In this document: in pieces, positions 1 to 8,595 of the stretch
Position numbering within the stretch: the first letter of the stretch is position 1
Layout: the number at the start of each line of letters is the position of its first letter
Assembly (NCBI GenBank): GCA_012317185.1
Contig: CP048838.1
Location: 4,464,001-4,528,000, forward strand
From: [Clostridium] innocuum
GTDB taxonomy: Bacteria; Bacillota_I; Bacilli_A; Erysipelotrichales; Erysipelotrichaceae
Length of the DNA: 64,000 nt
Reading direction: 5' to 3'
Program-made: the position numbers and the translations under genes
Notes under the pieces: model-generated
The model's database searches: none
The model's input: the letters and a program-made list of their open reading frames with translations, nothing else
Told to the model about the DNA's origin: nothing

Positions 1-161
1 ACCATCTGGTTCATAGTTTCATTTGGCAGCCACCCGGTCGGTATGAATAATGCAGCTAATAATCCCCATCCAATAAAGACCCCAATATTCGGCATAACTT
101 CTGCGCTTAGGAAAGCTCCCATTTTCTGAACTTTCACTTTCTTTGAAGTATTCGTTTTCAT
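1..161 (-). CDS. PTS mannitol-family EIIC component, N-terminal fragment
   Basis: Partial gene: it starts at the ATG ending at 161 and runs off the left edge, so only 53 residues are visible. A GGAGGAAC ribosome binding site precedes it. After a basic stretch the residues around 20-50 (VMPNIGVFIGWGLLAALFIP, then TGWLPNE) match the start of MtlA-type mannitol EIICB permeases, a membrane protein that imports and phosphorylates a hexitol. It is the fourth gene of the RpiR operon, 53 bases after the isomerase. The true substrate may not be mannitol, because the partner genes are sugar-phosphate enzymes rather than mannitol-1-phosphate dehydrogenase. Confidence 0.85.
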   Translation of the reverse strand, partial: MKTNTSKKVKVQKMGAFLSAEVMPNIGVFIGWGLLAALFIPTGWLPNETMNQM

Positions 162-214
162 AGTTCCTCCGTTTTTTATTATATGTTAAGGATTAAAATC
201 ATTTAATTTTATAG

Positions 215-748
215 TTATTGCAGATTTGCATGGCGATTGTTCATATATTCTGTTGAAATCTTTTTCTCTTCCTGAAGACAGGATGTGATGGCATCCCCTA
301 TGATGAGTACCGCCTGTTCAAAGAGAGAGCCGGCATGCTGAGATGTCCTTACCTTGGTTTTTGCCGGTATACACAAATAGGTGTCGCTTATCTTGGGATT
401 TTCACAGAGAGAGGATATCAGAACCACATGTGCCTTCTGCTTTTTTGCCGCTTCCATATGATTCAGTGTAACCTTGGTTTTTGCGCTCGATGACACCGCA
501 AACAGAACATCGTTTTCCTGTATGGAGGGTGTAGCAGCATCCCCTGCGACATATGCTGCATAGCCTAGATGCATAAAGCGAATGGCCAGTGCCTTGACCA
601 TGTTTCCGGATCGCCCCATTCCGCTGAAGAAAATTCTATTTGCCGAAAGACAGGCGTTTGCTACAGCTTGCAGCTGCCCCTCATCCAGTGCATTCTGTAT
701 TTCCCGCAGTTCATCCAGATTCGCTGCAATGTGTCTGCCTACATTCAT
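215..748 (-). CDS. 6-phospho-3-hexuloisomerase-like SIS protein
   Basis: 177 residues, the usual length for HxlB/PHI. This family interconverts 3-hexulose-6-phosphate and fructose-6-phosphate in the cytoplasm. The SIS signature is visible at about residues 39-62 (FFSGMGRSGNMVKALAIRF) and 82-91 (FAVSSSAKT), and the SLFEQ segment near 143 holds the glutamate conserved in PHI enzymes. An AAGGATA site lies upstream and the start is one base after the stop of the dehydrogenase gene, so the two are co-transcribed. No hexulose-phosphate synthase is seen, so a formaldehyde (RuMP) role is not supported here; isomerisation of a PTS-imported sugar phosphate is as likely. Confidence 0.8.
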   Translation of the reverse strand: MNVGRHIAANLDELREIQNALDEGQLQAVANACLSANRIFFSGMGRSGNMVKALAIRFMHLGYAAYVAGDAATPSIQENDVLFAVSSSAKTKVTLNHMEAAKKQKAHVVLISSLCENPKISDTYLCIPAKTKVRTSQHAGSLFEQAVLIIGDAITSCLQEEKKISTEYMNNRHANLQ

Positions 749-749
749 A

Positions 750-1655
750 TCATTTGCTATCCTTACGCTTTACCGGATGGCCGCCAATCGTCCCTCGCAA
801 AGCCGCTATGCACTGCATGGATAGAGAATCTTCCTGCTGTGAACGAAATCTTGCCTGTAAGGCCGCTGAAATTGTAGGAGTAGGTACTTTCAGACGTGTT
901 GCTTCTTCTATGGTCCATCTTCCCATACCGGAATCTGCAACGTAATCTGCAACACCCTCCAGGGCCACATCCGGCTGCAGGGCTTCAATCACTTTTCCCA
1001 GAATATGAGAACGGATGGAACAGCCATTTTGATATGCCTGAAGACTGCCGAGCACATCCACATCAATTTCAGAGGACATCAGCATTTCATATCCTTCTGC
1101 ATATGCCTGCATAATCGCATATTCCACACCGTTATGTATGGTTTTCGCATAATGCCCGGCGGCCGTTCCACCACAATGAGCATAACCGCCCGGTGCAGCT
1201 AAAGATTTTATGAATGGAATCATACGCTCATAGTCTTCTTTTGTTCCGCCAATCAGCATACCACATCCCTTTTTCGCGCCGGCCACTCCTCCGCTGACGC
1301 CGATATCCATAAATCGGATATTCTTTTCCATGAGGTAATCAGCTGTTTTTTTCGTATCGCGAAAATCAGAATTTCCACCGTCGATAACCATATCGCCTTC
1401 CTTTAACAGCTCTGAAAGCTCTTTGATAATGGTATTTGTAATGGTTCCGGGCGGTGTCTGAAGCCATATAATGCAGGGCTTTTCCAATGCATTCACCATC
1501 TCCTGCATACTTGCTGCAACCTTGATCCCCCTCTTTGCAGCACGTTCACATGCCGCTTCACAGGTATCACAGCCAATCAAAGCATGTCCGTCACTGGCAG
1601 CTCTTGCGGCCATTTCCAACCCCATTTTTCCTAAACCGATAAATCCGATTTGCAT
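750..1655 (-). CDS. 6-phosphogluconate dehydrogenase, short (GntZ/YqeC) form
   Basis: 301 residues, matching the short bacterial form rather than the 470-residue classical enzyme. It oxidises and decarboxylates 6-phosphogluconate to ribulose-5-phosphate, usually with NAD in this subfamily. Seen directly: Rossmann motif GFIGLGKMG at residues 4-12, the substrate loop GVSGGVAGAKKG near 119-130, and the catalytic lysine/asparagine in HYAKTIHNGVEY near 167-178. A GGAGATAAGG site precedes the ATG. It lies between the RpiR regulator and the PHI-like isomerase, which suggests a small pathway for a phosphorylated sugar acid. A related beta-hydroxyacid dehydrogenase activity cannot be excluded from sequence alone. 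Confidence 0.88.
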   Translation of the reverse strand: MQIGFIGLGKMGLEMAARAASDGHALIGCDTCEAACERAAKRGIKVAASMQEMVNALEKPCIIWLQTPPGTITNTIIKELSELLKEGDMVIDGGNSDFRDTKKTADYLMEKNIRFMDIGVSGGVAGAKKGCGMLIGGTKEDYERMIPFIKSLAAPGGYAHCGGTAAGHYAKTIHNGVEYAIMQAYAEGYEMLMSSEIDVDVLGSLQAYQNGCSIRSHILGKVIEALQPDVALEGVADYVADSGMGRWTIEEATRLKVPTPTISAALQARFRSQQEDSLSMQCIAALRGTIGGHPVKRKDSK

Positions 1656-1676
1656 ACGCCTTATCTCCTTTTATCA

Positions 1677-2543
1677 TCAGTCGTTATAATTCTTGAATTT
1701 CTTCATATTGGTGCTGATTTCTAAAAGCTTCTCTGCAACGGTATCCTGTGACTGCATGCAGAAGCCAACATATAGAACATCAACAAGACTGTATTCTGCT
1801 ATTCTGGAGATCAGCGACTGCGGCTTATAGCTGAAATTTCTCGACAGCGTATATAAGCATACATCCGCCAGCTTTGTTAAAGGAGATTGAGAGAACTGTG
1901 TGATTGCAATAATCTTCATGCGATTTTCCTTTGCTACCTTCAATGCGGCATTTAGCTCCGTATTGGCTCCCTCATTGCTTACAACAATAATGGCATCCTC
2001 TTCATTTCCCACTGAGGAAACAACCGCCTGTGTATGCACATCTGTAATCAGCTCCACCATCATGCCGATACGCATGAATTTATGGTAAGCATCCTGTGCA
2101 ACGCTGGCAGAACCGCCAACACCTGTGAAGATGACTCTTCTTGCATCCCGAATGATTTGAAATGCTTCTTCCAGATCATCCTCGCGAATAATTTTGCCGA
2201 TATCCTCAATCGTCTCGATGTTTTTCTGTAGAACCTTCTTTGAAACGGTGAGAATATCGTCATCCTCCTCCACACGTACATATTGGGAGCTTTCGCTGGC
2301 TTCCATATCTCTTGTAATCGCCAGCTTTAAATCCTGCAGCTTATCGTAGCCCATTTTTTTTACAAAACGGGTGATTGCCGCAATGCTCGTTCCAATATCT
2401 TCTGAAATATCCGTTATGGACATGCGTGTGAATCTATCCGGATGCTCTTTCAGATATGTTACGATTTTTTGATCGGATTTCGTCAGTGCATCCTCCATAT
2501 TCGTCAGCTGTTTTTCAAATAATGCCAATTTTGTTGTATTCAT
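1677..2543 (-). CDS. RpiR-family transcriptional regulator
   Basis: 288 residues from the ATG at 2543, chosen because an AGGAAG site lies just upstream; an ATG 33 bases earlier exists but has a poorer site. An N-terminal helix-turn-helix of the RpiR type (ISEDIGTSIAAITRFVKKMGY, in two pieces) is followed by a C-terminal SIS sugar-phosphate sensing domain (FTGVGGSASVAQDAYHKFMRIG; VVSNEGANTEL). It heads the operon of 6PGDH, PHI-like isomerase and mannitol-type EII and most likely controls it in response to a sugar phosphate. Candidate operators with ATTATCA/TGATAAT half-sites lie in its upstream region. Confidence 0.88.
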   Translation of the reverse strand: MNTTKLALFEKQLTNMEDALTKSDQKIVTYLKEHPDRFTRMSITDISEDIGTSIAAITRFVKKMGYDKLQDLKLAITRDMEASESSQYVRVEEDDDILTVSKKVLQKNIETIEDIGKIIREDDLEEAFQIIRDARRVIFTGVGGSASVAQDAYHKFMRIGMMVELITDVHTQAVVSSVGNEEDAIIVVSNEGANTELNAALKVAKENRMKIIAITQFSQSPLTKLADVCLYTLSRNFSYKPQSLISRIAEYSLVDVLYVGFCMQSQDTVAEKLLEISTNMKKFKNYND

Positions 2544-2650
2544 TTGTATCTTCCTTTCCCTCCAGAATAGCATCAACCTTCTTTCTTCATGCAGCGCAGC
2601 CCGGGTAAGCGTTCACATGATGATCAGGAACAATTGTTCACAACGTTATT

Positions 2651-2697
2651 GTAAATTATTATCATTATTGTGTCAATATATTTTGATAATAATTTAC
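2651..2697. promoter_or_regulatory. Inverted repeat, candidate RpiR operator
   Basis: Two perfect 14-base arms, GTAAATTATTATCA (2651-2664) and TGATAATAATTTAC (2684-2697), separated by 19 bases, about 110-155 bases upstream of the rpiR start. The length and position fit an operator for the adjacent RpiR protein; which protein binds is inferred. Confidence 0.5.
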
Positions 2698-2821
2698 ATT
2701 ATTGTTTTTTAAATCCTTCCTCTGAATTCATATTCATATGAAAATAATACCGTATTTATCGTATGAATGAAGGTGATTTTCAGTTTATACCTTATTCCTT
2801 ATTATAACATGTGCGATATAG

Positions 2822-2843
2822 ATTATCATATAAGCGTGATAAT
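2822..2843. promoter_or_regulatory. Second inverted repeat with the same half-site
   Basis: ATTATCA (2822-2828) and TGATAAT (2837-2843) with an 8-base spacer repeat the inner half-site of the larger palindrome at 2651-2697. The rest of the 2544-3071 stretch is AT-rich and shows no gene. Confidence 0.35.
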
Positions 2844-3071
2844 TATTTTCATTTTCCTAACCAATATAATCTCTCTTGTTTTTCAGGTCGATAATTCCAT
2901 CCTGTTTTCACAGACTTGATGCATACGAAAAAGAGAATCCAAAGCATCTATTGAACTAGAAGCTATGAATTCCCTTTATGTATAGTACCTATAGTTGCGT
3001 AAAGTACCATTAAAACCAAAATATCTTTATGATGATCAAGCTAATGTTATTAAAGCTGCATTATGTTCATT

Positions 3072-4742
3072 TTAGAACAATCCCTCAATATGCCCCTTTT
3101 CATCGATATCCATGTTATTTGCCGCAGGCACCTTTGGAAGACCCGGCATCGTCAGTATCTTTCCCGTTAATGCAACCAGGAAACCGGCACCAAGACTCGG
3201 GCGCAGCTCACGAACCGTAATCGTAAAATCCTTTGGAGCCCCATATACCTTCGCATCATCGGACAGTGACATCTGCGTTTTCGCCATACAGATCGGCATC
3301 TTATCCCAGCCAAGGGAAGTATACAACGCAATTTGTTCCTTCGCCTCTTCTGTAAATGCCACTTCTTTTGCGCCATACACCCTGGTCGCAATTGCTGTAA
3401 TTTTTTCCTCAATGCTTTGTTCCACATCATACAGCGGAGCATAGCTGTTTTCCTCTGCACAAAGCTCCACCAGCTGATTGGCTAGATCAAGCGCGCCTTC
3501 TCCGCCCTTTGCCCATACCTGAGAAAGGCTCATCGGATGCTGATGCTCTTTACACCAGTTCTGTAATGCTTTCACCTCTGCAGGAGTATCGCTCGCAAAT
3601 TCATTGATTGCTACGATATAAGGCAGTCCGAACTGCTTTACTGTATCAATGTGCTTTGCAAGATTTTCACACCCTGTCAGCATCGCTTCCACATTTTCAT
3701 CCTTCAAATCCTCATATGCTACATTGCCGTGCTGCTTCAAGGCACGAATGGTTGCTACAATTACCACTGCATTTGGCTTCAGCCCACCGAAGCGACACTT
3801 GATATCCAGGAACTTTTCAGCTCCAAGATCAGCACCAAAGCCTGCCTCTGTCACCGTATAATCCGCAAGCTTCAGACATGTTCTTGTCGCAAGAATGGAA
3901 TTACAGCCATGAGCGATATTGGCAAACGGACCGCCGTGAATCAGTACAGGATTATGTTCCAGTGTCTGTACCATATTCGGTTTGATGGCATCCTTCATAA
4001 CCATTGCCAGAGCCCCTTCAATGCCAAGGTCCTTTACATAAATCGGCTCCTTCTTTGAATTAAATGCCACCAGCATATTGCCGAGGCGCTCCTTTAAATC
4101 CATCAAAGAAGTAGACAGACAAAGAACTGCCATCACCTCACTGGCCACCGTGATATTGAAGCCGTCCACACGTTCCACACCATTCGCCTTCGGTCCCTGT
4201 CCAATCGTAATGTGACGCAGCGTACGATCGTTCATATCCAGACAGCGTTTCCATGTGATGTTTTCTATATCGATATCCAGCTCATTTCCCTGATGAATAT
4301 GATTATCCAGACATGCGGAAATCAAATTGTTTGCTGTTGTGATTGCGTGCATATCCCCGGTAAAATGCAGGTTAATATCCTCCATTGGTACAACCTGGGC
4401 ATAACCGCCGCCGGCAGCTCCACCCTTCAGACCGAAAACCGGACCCAGACTTGGCTCACGAAGCGCGATCATCGTCTTTTTCCCCAGCCGGTTTAACGCA
4501 TCCCCCAAACCAACAGTCGTTGTGGATTTTCCTTCCCCGGCCTTTGTCGGATTGATTGCGGTCACCAGAATCAGCTTACCATCTTCCTTGTCTTCATTTC
4601 TATGCAGCAAATCGAGAGATATCTTTGCCTTATAATTACCATAGTATTCCAGGTCCTCTTCACCCACACCGATTTTTGCCGCAATATCACGAATATGCTC
4701 CATTTTACATTCCTGCGCAATTTCTAAGTCTGTTTTAAACAT
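3072..4742 (-). CDS. fhs: Formate--tetrahydrofolate ligase
   Basis: 556 residues, the standard length. The enzyme joins formate to tetrahydrofolate using ATP, giving 10-formyl-THF for purine synthesis and one-carbon metabolism in the cytoplasm. The P-loop INPTKAGEGKSTTTVGLG lies near residues 64-81, followed by the conserved LREPSLGPVFGLKGGAAGGG block near 94-113. An AAGGAGGAAGC site sits just before the ATG. It is the third gene of the purD operon, 29 bases after the lipoprotein gene, so it is likely under the purD riboswitch; this makes metabolic sense because 10-formyl-THF feeds two purine steps. Confidence 0.97.
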   Translation of the reverse strand: MFKTDLEIAQECKMEHIRDIAAKIGVGEEDLEYYGNYKAKISLDLLHRNEDKEDGKLILVTAINPTKAGEGKSTTTVGLGDALNRLGKKTMIALREPSLGPVFGLKGGAAGGGYAQVVPMEDINLHFTGDMHAITTANNLISACLDNHIHQGNELDIDIENITWKRCLDMNDRTLRHITIGQGPKANGVERVDGFNITVASEVMAVLCLSTSLMDLKERLGNMLVAFNSKKEPIYVKDLGIEGALAMVMKDAIKPNMVQTLEHNPVLIHGGPFANIAHGCNSILATRTCLKLADYTVTEAGFGADLGAEKFLDIKCRFGGLKPNAVVIVATIRALKQHGNVAYEDLKDENVEAMLTGCENLAKHIDTVKQFGLPYIVAINEFASDTPAEVKALQNWCKEHQHPMSLSQVWAKGGEGALDLANQLVELCAEENSYAPLYDVEQSIEEKITAIATRVYGAKEVAFTEEAKEQIALYTSLGWDKMPICMAKTQMSLSDDAKVYGAPKDFTITVRELRPSLGAGFLVALTGKILTMPGLPKVPAANNMDIDEKGHIEGLF

Positions 4743-4771
4743 AGCTTCCTCCTTGTATATTTCTCTTATCC

Positions 4772-5716
4772 TTATTCAGTAAGCTTCATCAAGCCCCACA
4801 GATCATTCTGCTTCGCAAATACAACCCTCTGACTTGGTGCTGTGATACTTTCGATGCCTTCATACAAATATTCTTTCTGGTCCTTCGTATATAGTCCAAT
4901 ATACGGCTTTTTCTCTACCTTCACATAGGTATCATTCAAAACATCTGCCGCAGCATACGCAAAATCGCTTATCAGCTTCCCTGTTTTATCCATGATAGCC
5001 CATTTTCCATCCTTTTTTACAGCATTTAAAGCTTCCAGTGCCATATGGGGACGATATACACGCTCCTTCATATGTACAGCTTCATATACGGTTTCCGAAT
5101 GCAGCTTTCCCTTAGTGACAAGTACAAATCCTTCCTCTGTTCTACTATCCTTTCCGTCTTCCTCACCTGTTATTTTCAGATTGACTGGCAGGAAGAAGAC
5201 ATCTGCCTTTATATCAGCACAGATCGTTTCCAAATCCGTTTTTTCCTCTACATATGTGGATGTATTCATATCATAGCGAATAGCATAAACATTTTCACCT
5301 TTATCATCAACATAGTAGCTGGTCTGCGGCCCAACAATCCCTGTCCAACAGCCCTGATCATAGCCCTCAACATGGAGTAGCTGTGAGAGATATTTCAAAT
5401 CTCCATCACCGCCTTCCATGACACCATAAGCATCATCTATGAAGCAGGTCTGAAACTTATACTTCATAGCAAGCAGAAGATCGCCATTGGCATTTATGAA
5501 GCCTTCCCTGTTTCCATCATTCACAAGAAAGCCCTTGTCGTACAAAGCGATTGGATCCGTTTCATATGCAGCAAACGGTTCTTTCACCCAGCTAATCTGC
5601 TGTATCTCCCCCTCAGATACCTGATCTGCTTCCTTCTTTGGCATCTCCTTTGATGTGCATCCAAGAAGTGCCATGCCTATGCACACAGATGCAAAAAGCG
5701 GCTTCCAGTTTCCCAT
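4772..5716 (-). CDS. WG-repeat lipoprotein of unknown role
   Basis: 314 residues with a lipoprotein signal peptide: a short charged start, hydrophobic run and lipobox LLGC with Cys near 20, so it should be anchored outside the membrane. The mature part has degenerate WG (KWG) repeats, visible in GFINANGDLLLAMKYKF, KWAIMDKTGKLISDFAYA and the C-terminal LWGLMKL. WG-repeat proteins have no single known function. It begins two bases after the purD stop and ends 29 bases before fhs, so it is sandwiched in a purine operon, an odd place for an envelope protein. Confidence 0.75.
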   Translation of the reverse strand: MGNWKPLFASVCIGMALLGCTSKEMPKKEADQVSEGEIQQISWVKEPFAAYETDPIALYDKGFLVNDGNREGFINANGDLLLAMKYKFQTCFIDDAYGVMEGGDGDLKYLSQLLHVEGYDQGCWTGIVGPQTSYYVDDKGENVYAIRYDMNTSTYVEEKTDLETICADIKADVFFLPVNLKITGEEDGKDSRTEEGFVLVTKGKLHSETVYEAVHMKERVYRPHMALEALNAVKKDGKWAIMDKTGKLISDFAYAAADVLNDTYVKVEKKPYIGLYTKDQKEYLYEGIESITAPSQRVVFAKQNDLWGLMKLTE

Positions 5717-5718
5717 AG

Positions 5719-6951
5719 CTACATATCTTTCTTTCCAATATCATTTCTGTAAAAGAGCTTATCACAGTGAATTCTATGTACATCCGCATATGCTTTTTCA
5801 TATGCTTCCTCCAGTGTATCCGCTGCAGCGCACACGCACAGAACACGACCGCCGTCCGTTACCAGACTGCCTTCCTTTTCTGCCGTCCCCATGTGAAATA
5901 CCATGGAATTCACATTCTCCAAATTTTCAATCACAGCGCCCTTTGTACTGGAAGCAGGATAACCCTCACTGGCCATAACAACACCAAGCGTAACCCTGTC
6001 GTCCCATTCCAGCTCTGTCTTGGAATGGTTCATAATATTCTCAATCACGTCACAGAAATCCGTTTTCAGCCTCGGCAGGATAACCTCTGCCTCCGGGTCA
6101 CCAAAGCGTGCATTGAATTCGATTGTTTTAACACCATGCTTTGTCAGCATCAGCCCGCCGTACAGAAATCCGGTAAACGGATGCCCTTCCTTCACCATTG
6201 CCTTCGCCATCGGTATCATAACTGCATTCATCGTTTCCTCAATAATATCCGGTGTTATCTTCTTAACAGGAGAGTAGACACCCATACCACCGGTATTTGG
6301 ACCTTTATCACCGTCATACGCCGCCTTATGATCCTGTGCAACCTCCATCGGAAGAACCAGATCATCACATACAAAGCAAATCAAGGAGAATTCAAAGCCC
6401 TCCAGGCATTCCTCGATAACAACACGGTTTCCCGGAATACTGAACGCGATTTCGATTGCATCCAATGCTTCCTTTAATTCATAAGCAACCGTAACACCCT
6501 TTCCTGCCTTCAAGCCGTCTTCCTTTATGACAATCGGCACGCCCTGATGCTCCACATAGCCGATTGCATCCGCTTTATTGTCAAAGGTCTGGTAGCTTGC
6601 TGTCGGAATACCATACTTCGCCATGATTTTCTTCGCAAAGTCCTTGCTGGACTCCACCTGTGCCGCATCCTTTGTCGGTCCGAATATCTTTAGTCCCTCT
6701 GCCTGAAACGCATCAACGATTCCCAGTGACAGCGTAGCCTCCGGTCCGACTATCGTTAAATCTATTTCCTGTTCCTTTGCAAATGCGGTTAAGCCCTTTA
6801 CATCACTGTCCGCAATATTGACACACTCCGCAAGCTCTGCCATTCCGGGATTTCCCGGAGCTGCATAAATCTTCTTTACCCGGCCGCTTCTGCTTACCGC
6901 ATGAACCAGTGCATGCTCTCTTCCGCCTTTACCGATTACCAATACTTTCAT
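5719..6951 (-). CDS. purD: Phosphoribosylamine--glycine ligase
   Basis: 410 residues from the ATG at 6951 (an in-frame TTG lies just before it); AAGGAG is placed about 10 bases upstream. GAR synthetase, step two of purine synthesis, joins glycine to phosphoribosylamine with ATP. The N-terminus KVLVIGKGGREHAL is the family signature; the ATP-grasp fold spans about 100-290, with the FGDPEAE motif at its end. No purine genes other than fhs are next to it. Transcription is probably controlled by the riboswitch at 6971-7095. Confidence 0.97.
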   Translation of the reverse strand: MKVLVIGKGGREHALVHAVSRSGRVKKIYAAPGNPGMAELAECVNIADSDVKGLTAFAKEQEIDLTIVGPEATLSLGIVDAFQAEGLKIFGPTKDAAQVESSKDFAKKIMAKYGIPTASYQTFDNKADAIGYVEHQGVPIVIKEDGLKAGKGVTVAYELKEALDAIEIAFSIPGNRVVIEECLEGFEFSLICFVCDDLVLPMEVAQDHKAAYDGDKGPNTGGMGVYSPVKKITPDIIEETMNAVMIPMAKAMVKEGHPFTGFLYGGLMLTKHGVKTIEFNARFGDPEAEVILPRLKTDFCDVIENIMNHSKTELEWDDRVTLGVVMASEGYPASSTKGAVIENLENVNSMVFHMGTAEKEGSLVTDGGRVLCVCAAADTLEEAYEKAYADVHRIHCDKLFYRNDIGKKDM

Positions 6952-6970
6952 CAAACAATCGCTCCTTCCG

Positions 6971-7011
6971 AAACATAAAAAGCATGAAAAGTCACAGTAA
7001 ACCTTCCATGC
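6971..7011 (-). terminator. Riboswitch-controlled terminator before purD
   Basis: On the minus strand GCATGGAA (7011-7004) pairs with TTTTCATGC (6990-6982), followed by a T-run (6981-6977). Within its loop GTTTACT (7002-6996) is perfectly complementary to AGTAAAC (7031-7025), which overlaps the last bases of aptamer stem P1. That gives a classic either/or choice: P1 plus terminator (off) or antiterminator (on). Confidence 0.75.
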
Positions 7012-7028
7012 ATTGAGCCAAAAAGTTT

Positions 7029-7095
7029 ACTTGTAGTTCGCCAATTTACGGTCGGCGAGTAGAGACGAATCATCCAATCATGTTTCTATACAAGT
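7029..7095 (-). ncRNA. Purine-type riboswitch aptamer upstream of purD
   Basis: Read on the minus strand, P1 is ACUUGUA/UACAAGU (7095-7089 with 7035-7029). The conserved joining region GUCUCUAC matches the guanine-aptamer GUUUCUAC, P3 is UCGCCGA/UUGGCGA with loop CCGUAAA (as in the xpt aptamer), and J3/1 is ACUAC. The base at the ligand-reading position is C, as in guanine-class sensors. The P2 arm is atypical: GAAACAU/AUGAUUC with one mismatch and a short GAUUGG loop, where canonical aptamers have a seven-base loop like GAUAUGG. It may therefore be a variant class (for example 2'-deoxyguanosine sensing); this is inferred. Confidence 0.8.
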
Positions 7096-7110
7096 AATAT
7101 TTCCACTCTT

Positions 7111-7139
7111 ATTTTACTTTATTTTGTACAACATTACAA
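7111..7139 (-). promoter_or_regulatory. Promoter of the purD operon
   Basis: Minus-strand -35 TTGTAA (7139-7134), 17-base spacer and -10 TAAAAT (7116-7111). The predicted start of the RNA falls just before the aptamer P1 stem. Confidence 0.6.
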
Positions 7140-7169
7140 TTCCATTTCAGGAAAGTTTCGGGAAAGCAC

Positions 7170-7880
7170 TCAATCTATAATCACATGATAGTCTATTCCG
7201 AATTCTTTATGAATCGGCAGCACCTGTTCCCCATAATAAATTTCCTTTCTTCCATCCTTTTCAAACGTATATTTCAGATTGGTATAAATATAATCATATG
7301 CTGAGAAATCCTGATACGGTATTCGAATCCGATAGCTTTTCTCATCCTCGCTAATTTCCACTGCCTTGACTTTCAGATCCCGATTAACAGGCTCCACCGT
7401 TTTCAGACGACCATATGCTTTCTTTCGTATACGGATATTTATCACTTGTTCCTCCGTGTTTCCGAAAAACTCAGACTCCTGCAATGCTTTTCCCTTCACA
7501 TATCGGATATCATACCGTCCCAGATCAGCCGTCCTTTCTTCCCCGTTTTCTGTATACTGGAGTGTTTGAAAACGGACACGACTTCCCTGCTTCATAGGCA
7601 CATAGACGGTTAACGGGGCAGCTTCACAAAACCATACAGCAGGATCCATCGGCTGCTTCATATCAAAATCTATCAGCTGCGGCTCTGTGACAGTATTACG
7701 CGAAGGCTTACCCTCTTCGAGCATAATACTCTCCACCTCATACAATGAGGTCTTGCTATATTCTACACTGTTGTGTAAAAATTCAGCCGTTGAAGCTGCA
7801 GGCTGGAAAGCAAACCATAAAAGAAGAAACACCACCACTAACAGAGGCAGAAGCAGAAGTATTTTTTTATTTACTTTCAT
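7170..7880 (-). CDS. Membrane-anchored envelope protein, module copy 1 (A)
   Basis: 236 residues from the ATG at 7880, preceded by GGAGGG; an ATG 15 bases earlier is too close to the site. One N-terminal membrane helix (about residues 4-25) is followed by an extracellular beta-rich domain. It is clearly homologous to the lipoprotein at 8592-9335: shared stretches include EERTADLGRYDI versus EEKTADIGIYEI, and KYTFEKDGRKEIYYG versus CYTFEKSGRRIQRYG. No known domain is recognised. It is the last gene of the LytTR operon and overlaps the previous gene by 14 bases. Confidence 0.7.
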   Translation of the reverse strand: MKVNKKILLLLPLLVVVFLLLWFAFQPAASTAEFLHNSVEYSKTSLYEVESIMLEEGKPSRNTVTEPQLIDFDMKQPMDPAVWFCEAAPLTVYVPMKQGSRVRFQTLQYTENGEERTADLGRYDIRYVKGKALQESEFFGNTEEQVINIRIRKKAYGRLKTVEPVNRDLKVKAVEISEDEKSYRIRIPYQDFSAYDYIYTNLKYTFEKDGRKEIYYGEQVLPIHKEFGIDYHVIID

Positions 7881-8595
7881 TTTGTATCCCTCCATTTTCT
7901 ACAGTAAAGCGAATCTCTTCATGTATCGAATTTTTATTTTCTTCTTCCGTTATATTCCGCAGCTCCAGCTTCAACTCGGAAGCATCACAGGATTCCTGCA
8001 TAGTTCCTCGAACCATGACATATAGTTTTTTATCTTTGGGGTTCATTATCATATTCGTTGCATATGTACCACCGAAAATATCCTGCAGCTCTATATAGTA
8101 ATACTCCTTTAAATCTGTTGCGGCACGTTCATAGCTGATGATATAAACGTAGTCCTTTTTATTCTTTATCGCATACTGCATCCGGATTCCATGCTTAAGC
8201 TCCTGTTCATGATATGAAACTGATTCCCTGCTTTTCAATGCTTCCATGTGTTTCAGCTCTTCTGTAATCGTTTGTACATCGGCATTTAGGTCAAGATAGC
8301 TTTCCGTCGTGAAACAGCTCCTTTGTTTCGTGTCACCTGGCTTTGTGTTCCATGCGAAAACAAGCAAGCTGCAGGCTGCAGCCAATATTGCGTAAGCAAA
8401 TAATACGGTTTTCGGGGAAGGCAGTTTTCTTACAGCTTTATCGAGCAGTGCAGCATTCAGATTTTTATCATAGCGATATCGATACGCAATATAAAGAAGA
8501 GCTCCGCCTAGGACGAGCAGAACCAGAACCCACGGCCATTGCGTAAGGGAGGCTGTAGCTTTCTGTGCAATCGTATCCATTCTGTTTACAGTCAC
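7867..8595 (-). CDS. Two-helix membrane protein, module copy 1 (B)
   Basis: 242 residues beginning with GTG at 8595, which overlaps the stop of the preceding lipoprotein gene; an internal ATG at 8580 is an alternative start, and neither has a strong ribosome site, so translational coupling is likely. Two membrane helices (about 20-40 and 66-85) precede a soluble domain. It is homologous to 9332-10027: MQYAIKNKKDYVYIISYE matches VTYAVNDRKEYVYVVTYD, GTMQESCDASEL matches GTIKDSCAAQKR, and both end in VENGGIQ/IEKGGIH. No known family recognised. Confidence 0.68.
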   Translation of the reverse strand: MTVNRMDTIAQKATASLTQWPWVLVLLVLGGALLYIAYRYRYDKNLNAALLDKAVRKLPSPKTVLFAYAILAAACSLLVFAWNTKPGDTKQRSCFTTESYLDLNADVQTITEELKHMEALKSRESVSYHEQELKHGIRMQYAIKNKKDYVYIISYERAATDLKEYYYIELQDIFGGTYATNMIMNPKDKKLYVMVRGTMQESCDASELKLELRNITEEENKNSIHEEIRFTVENGGIQNESK

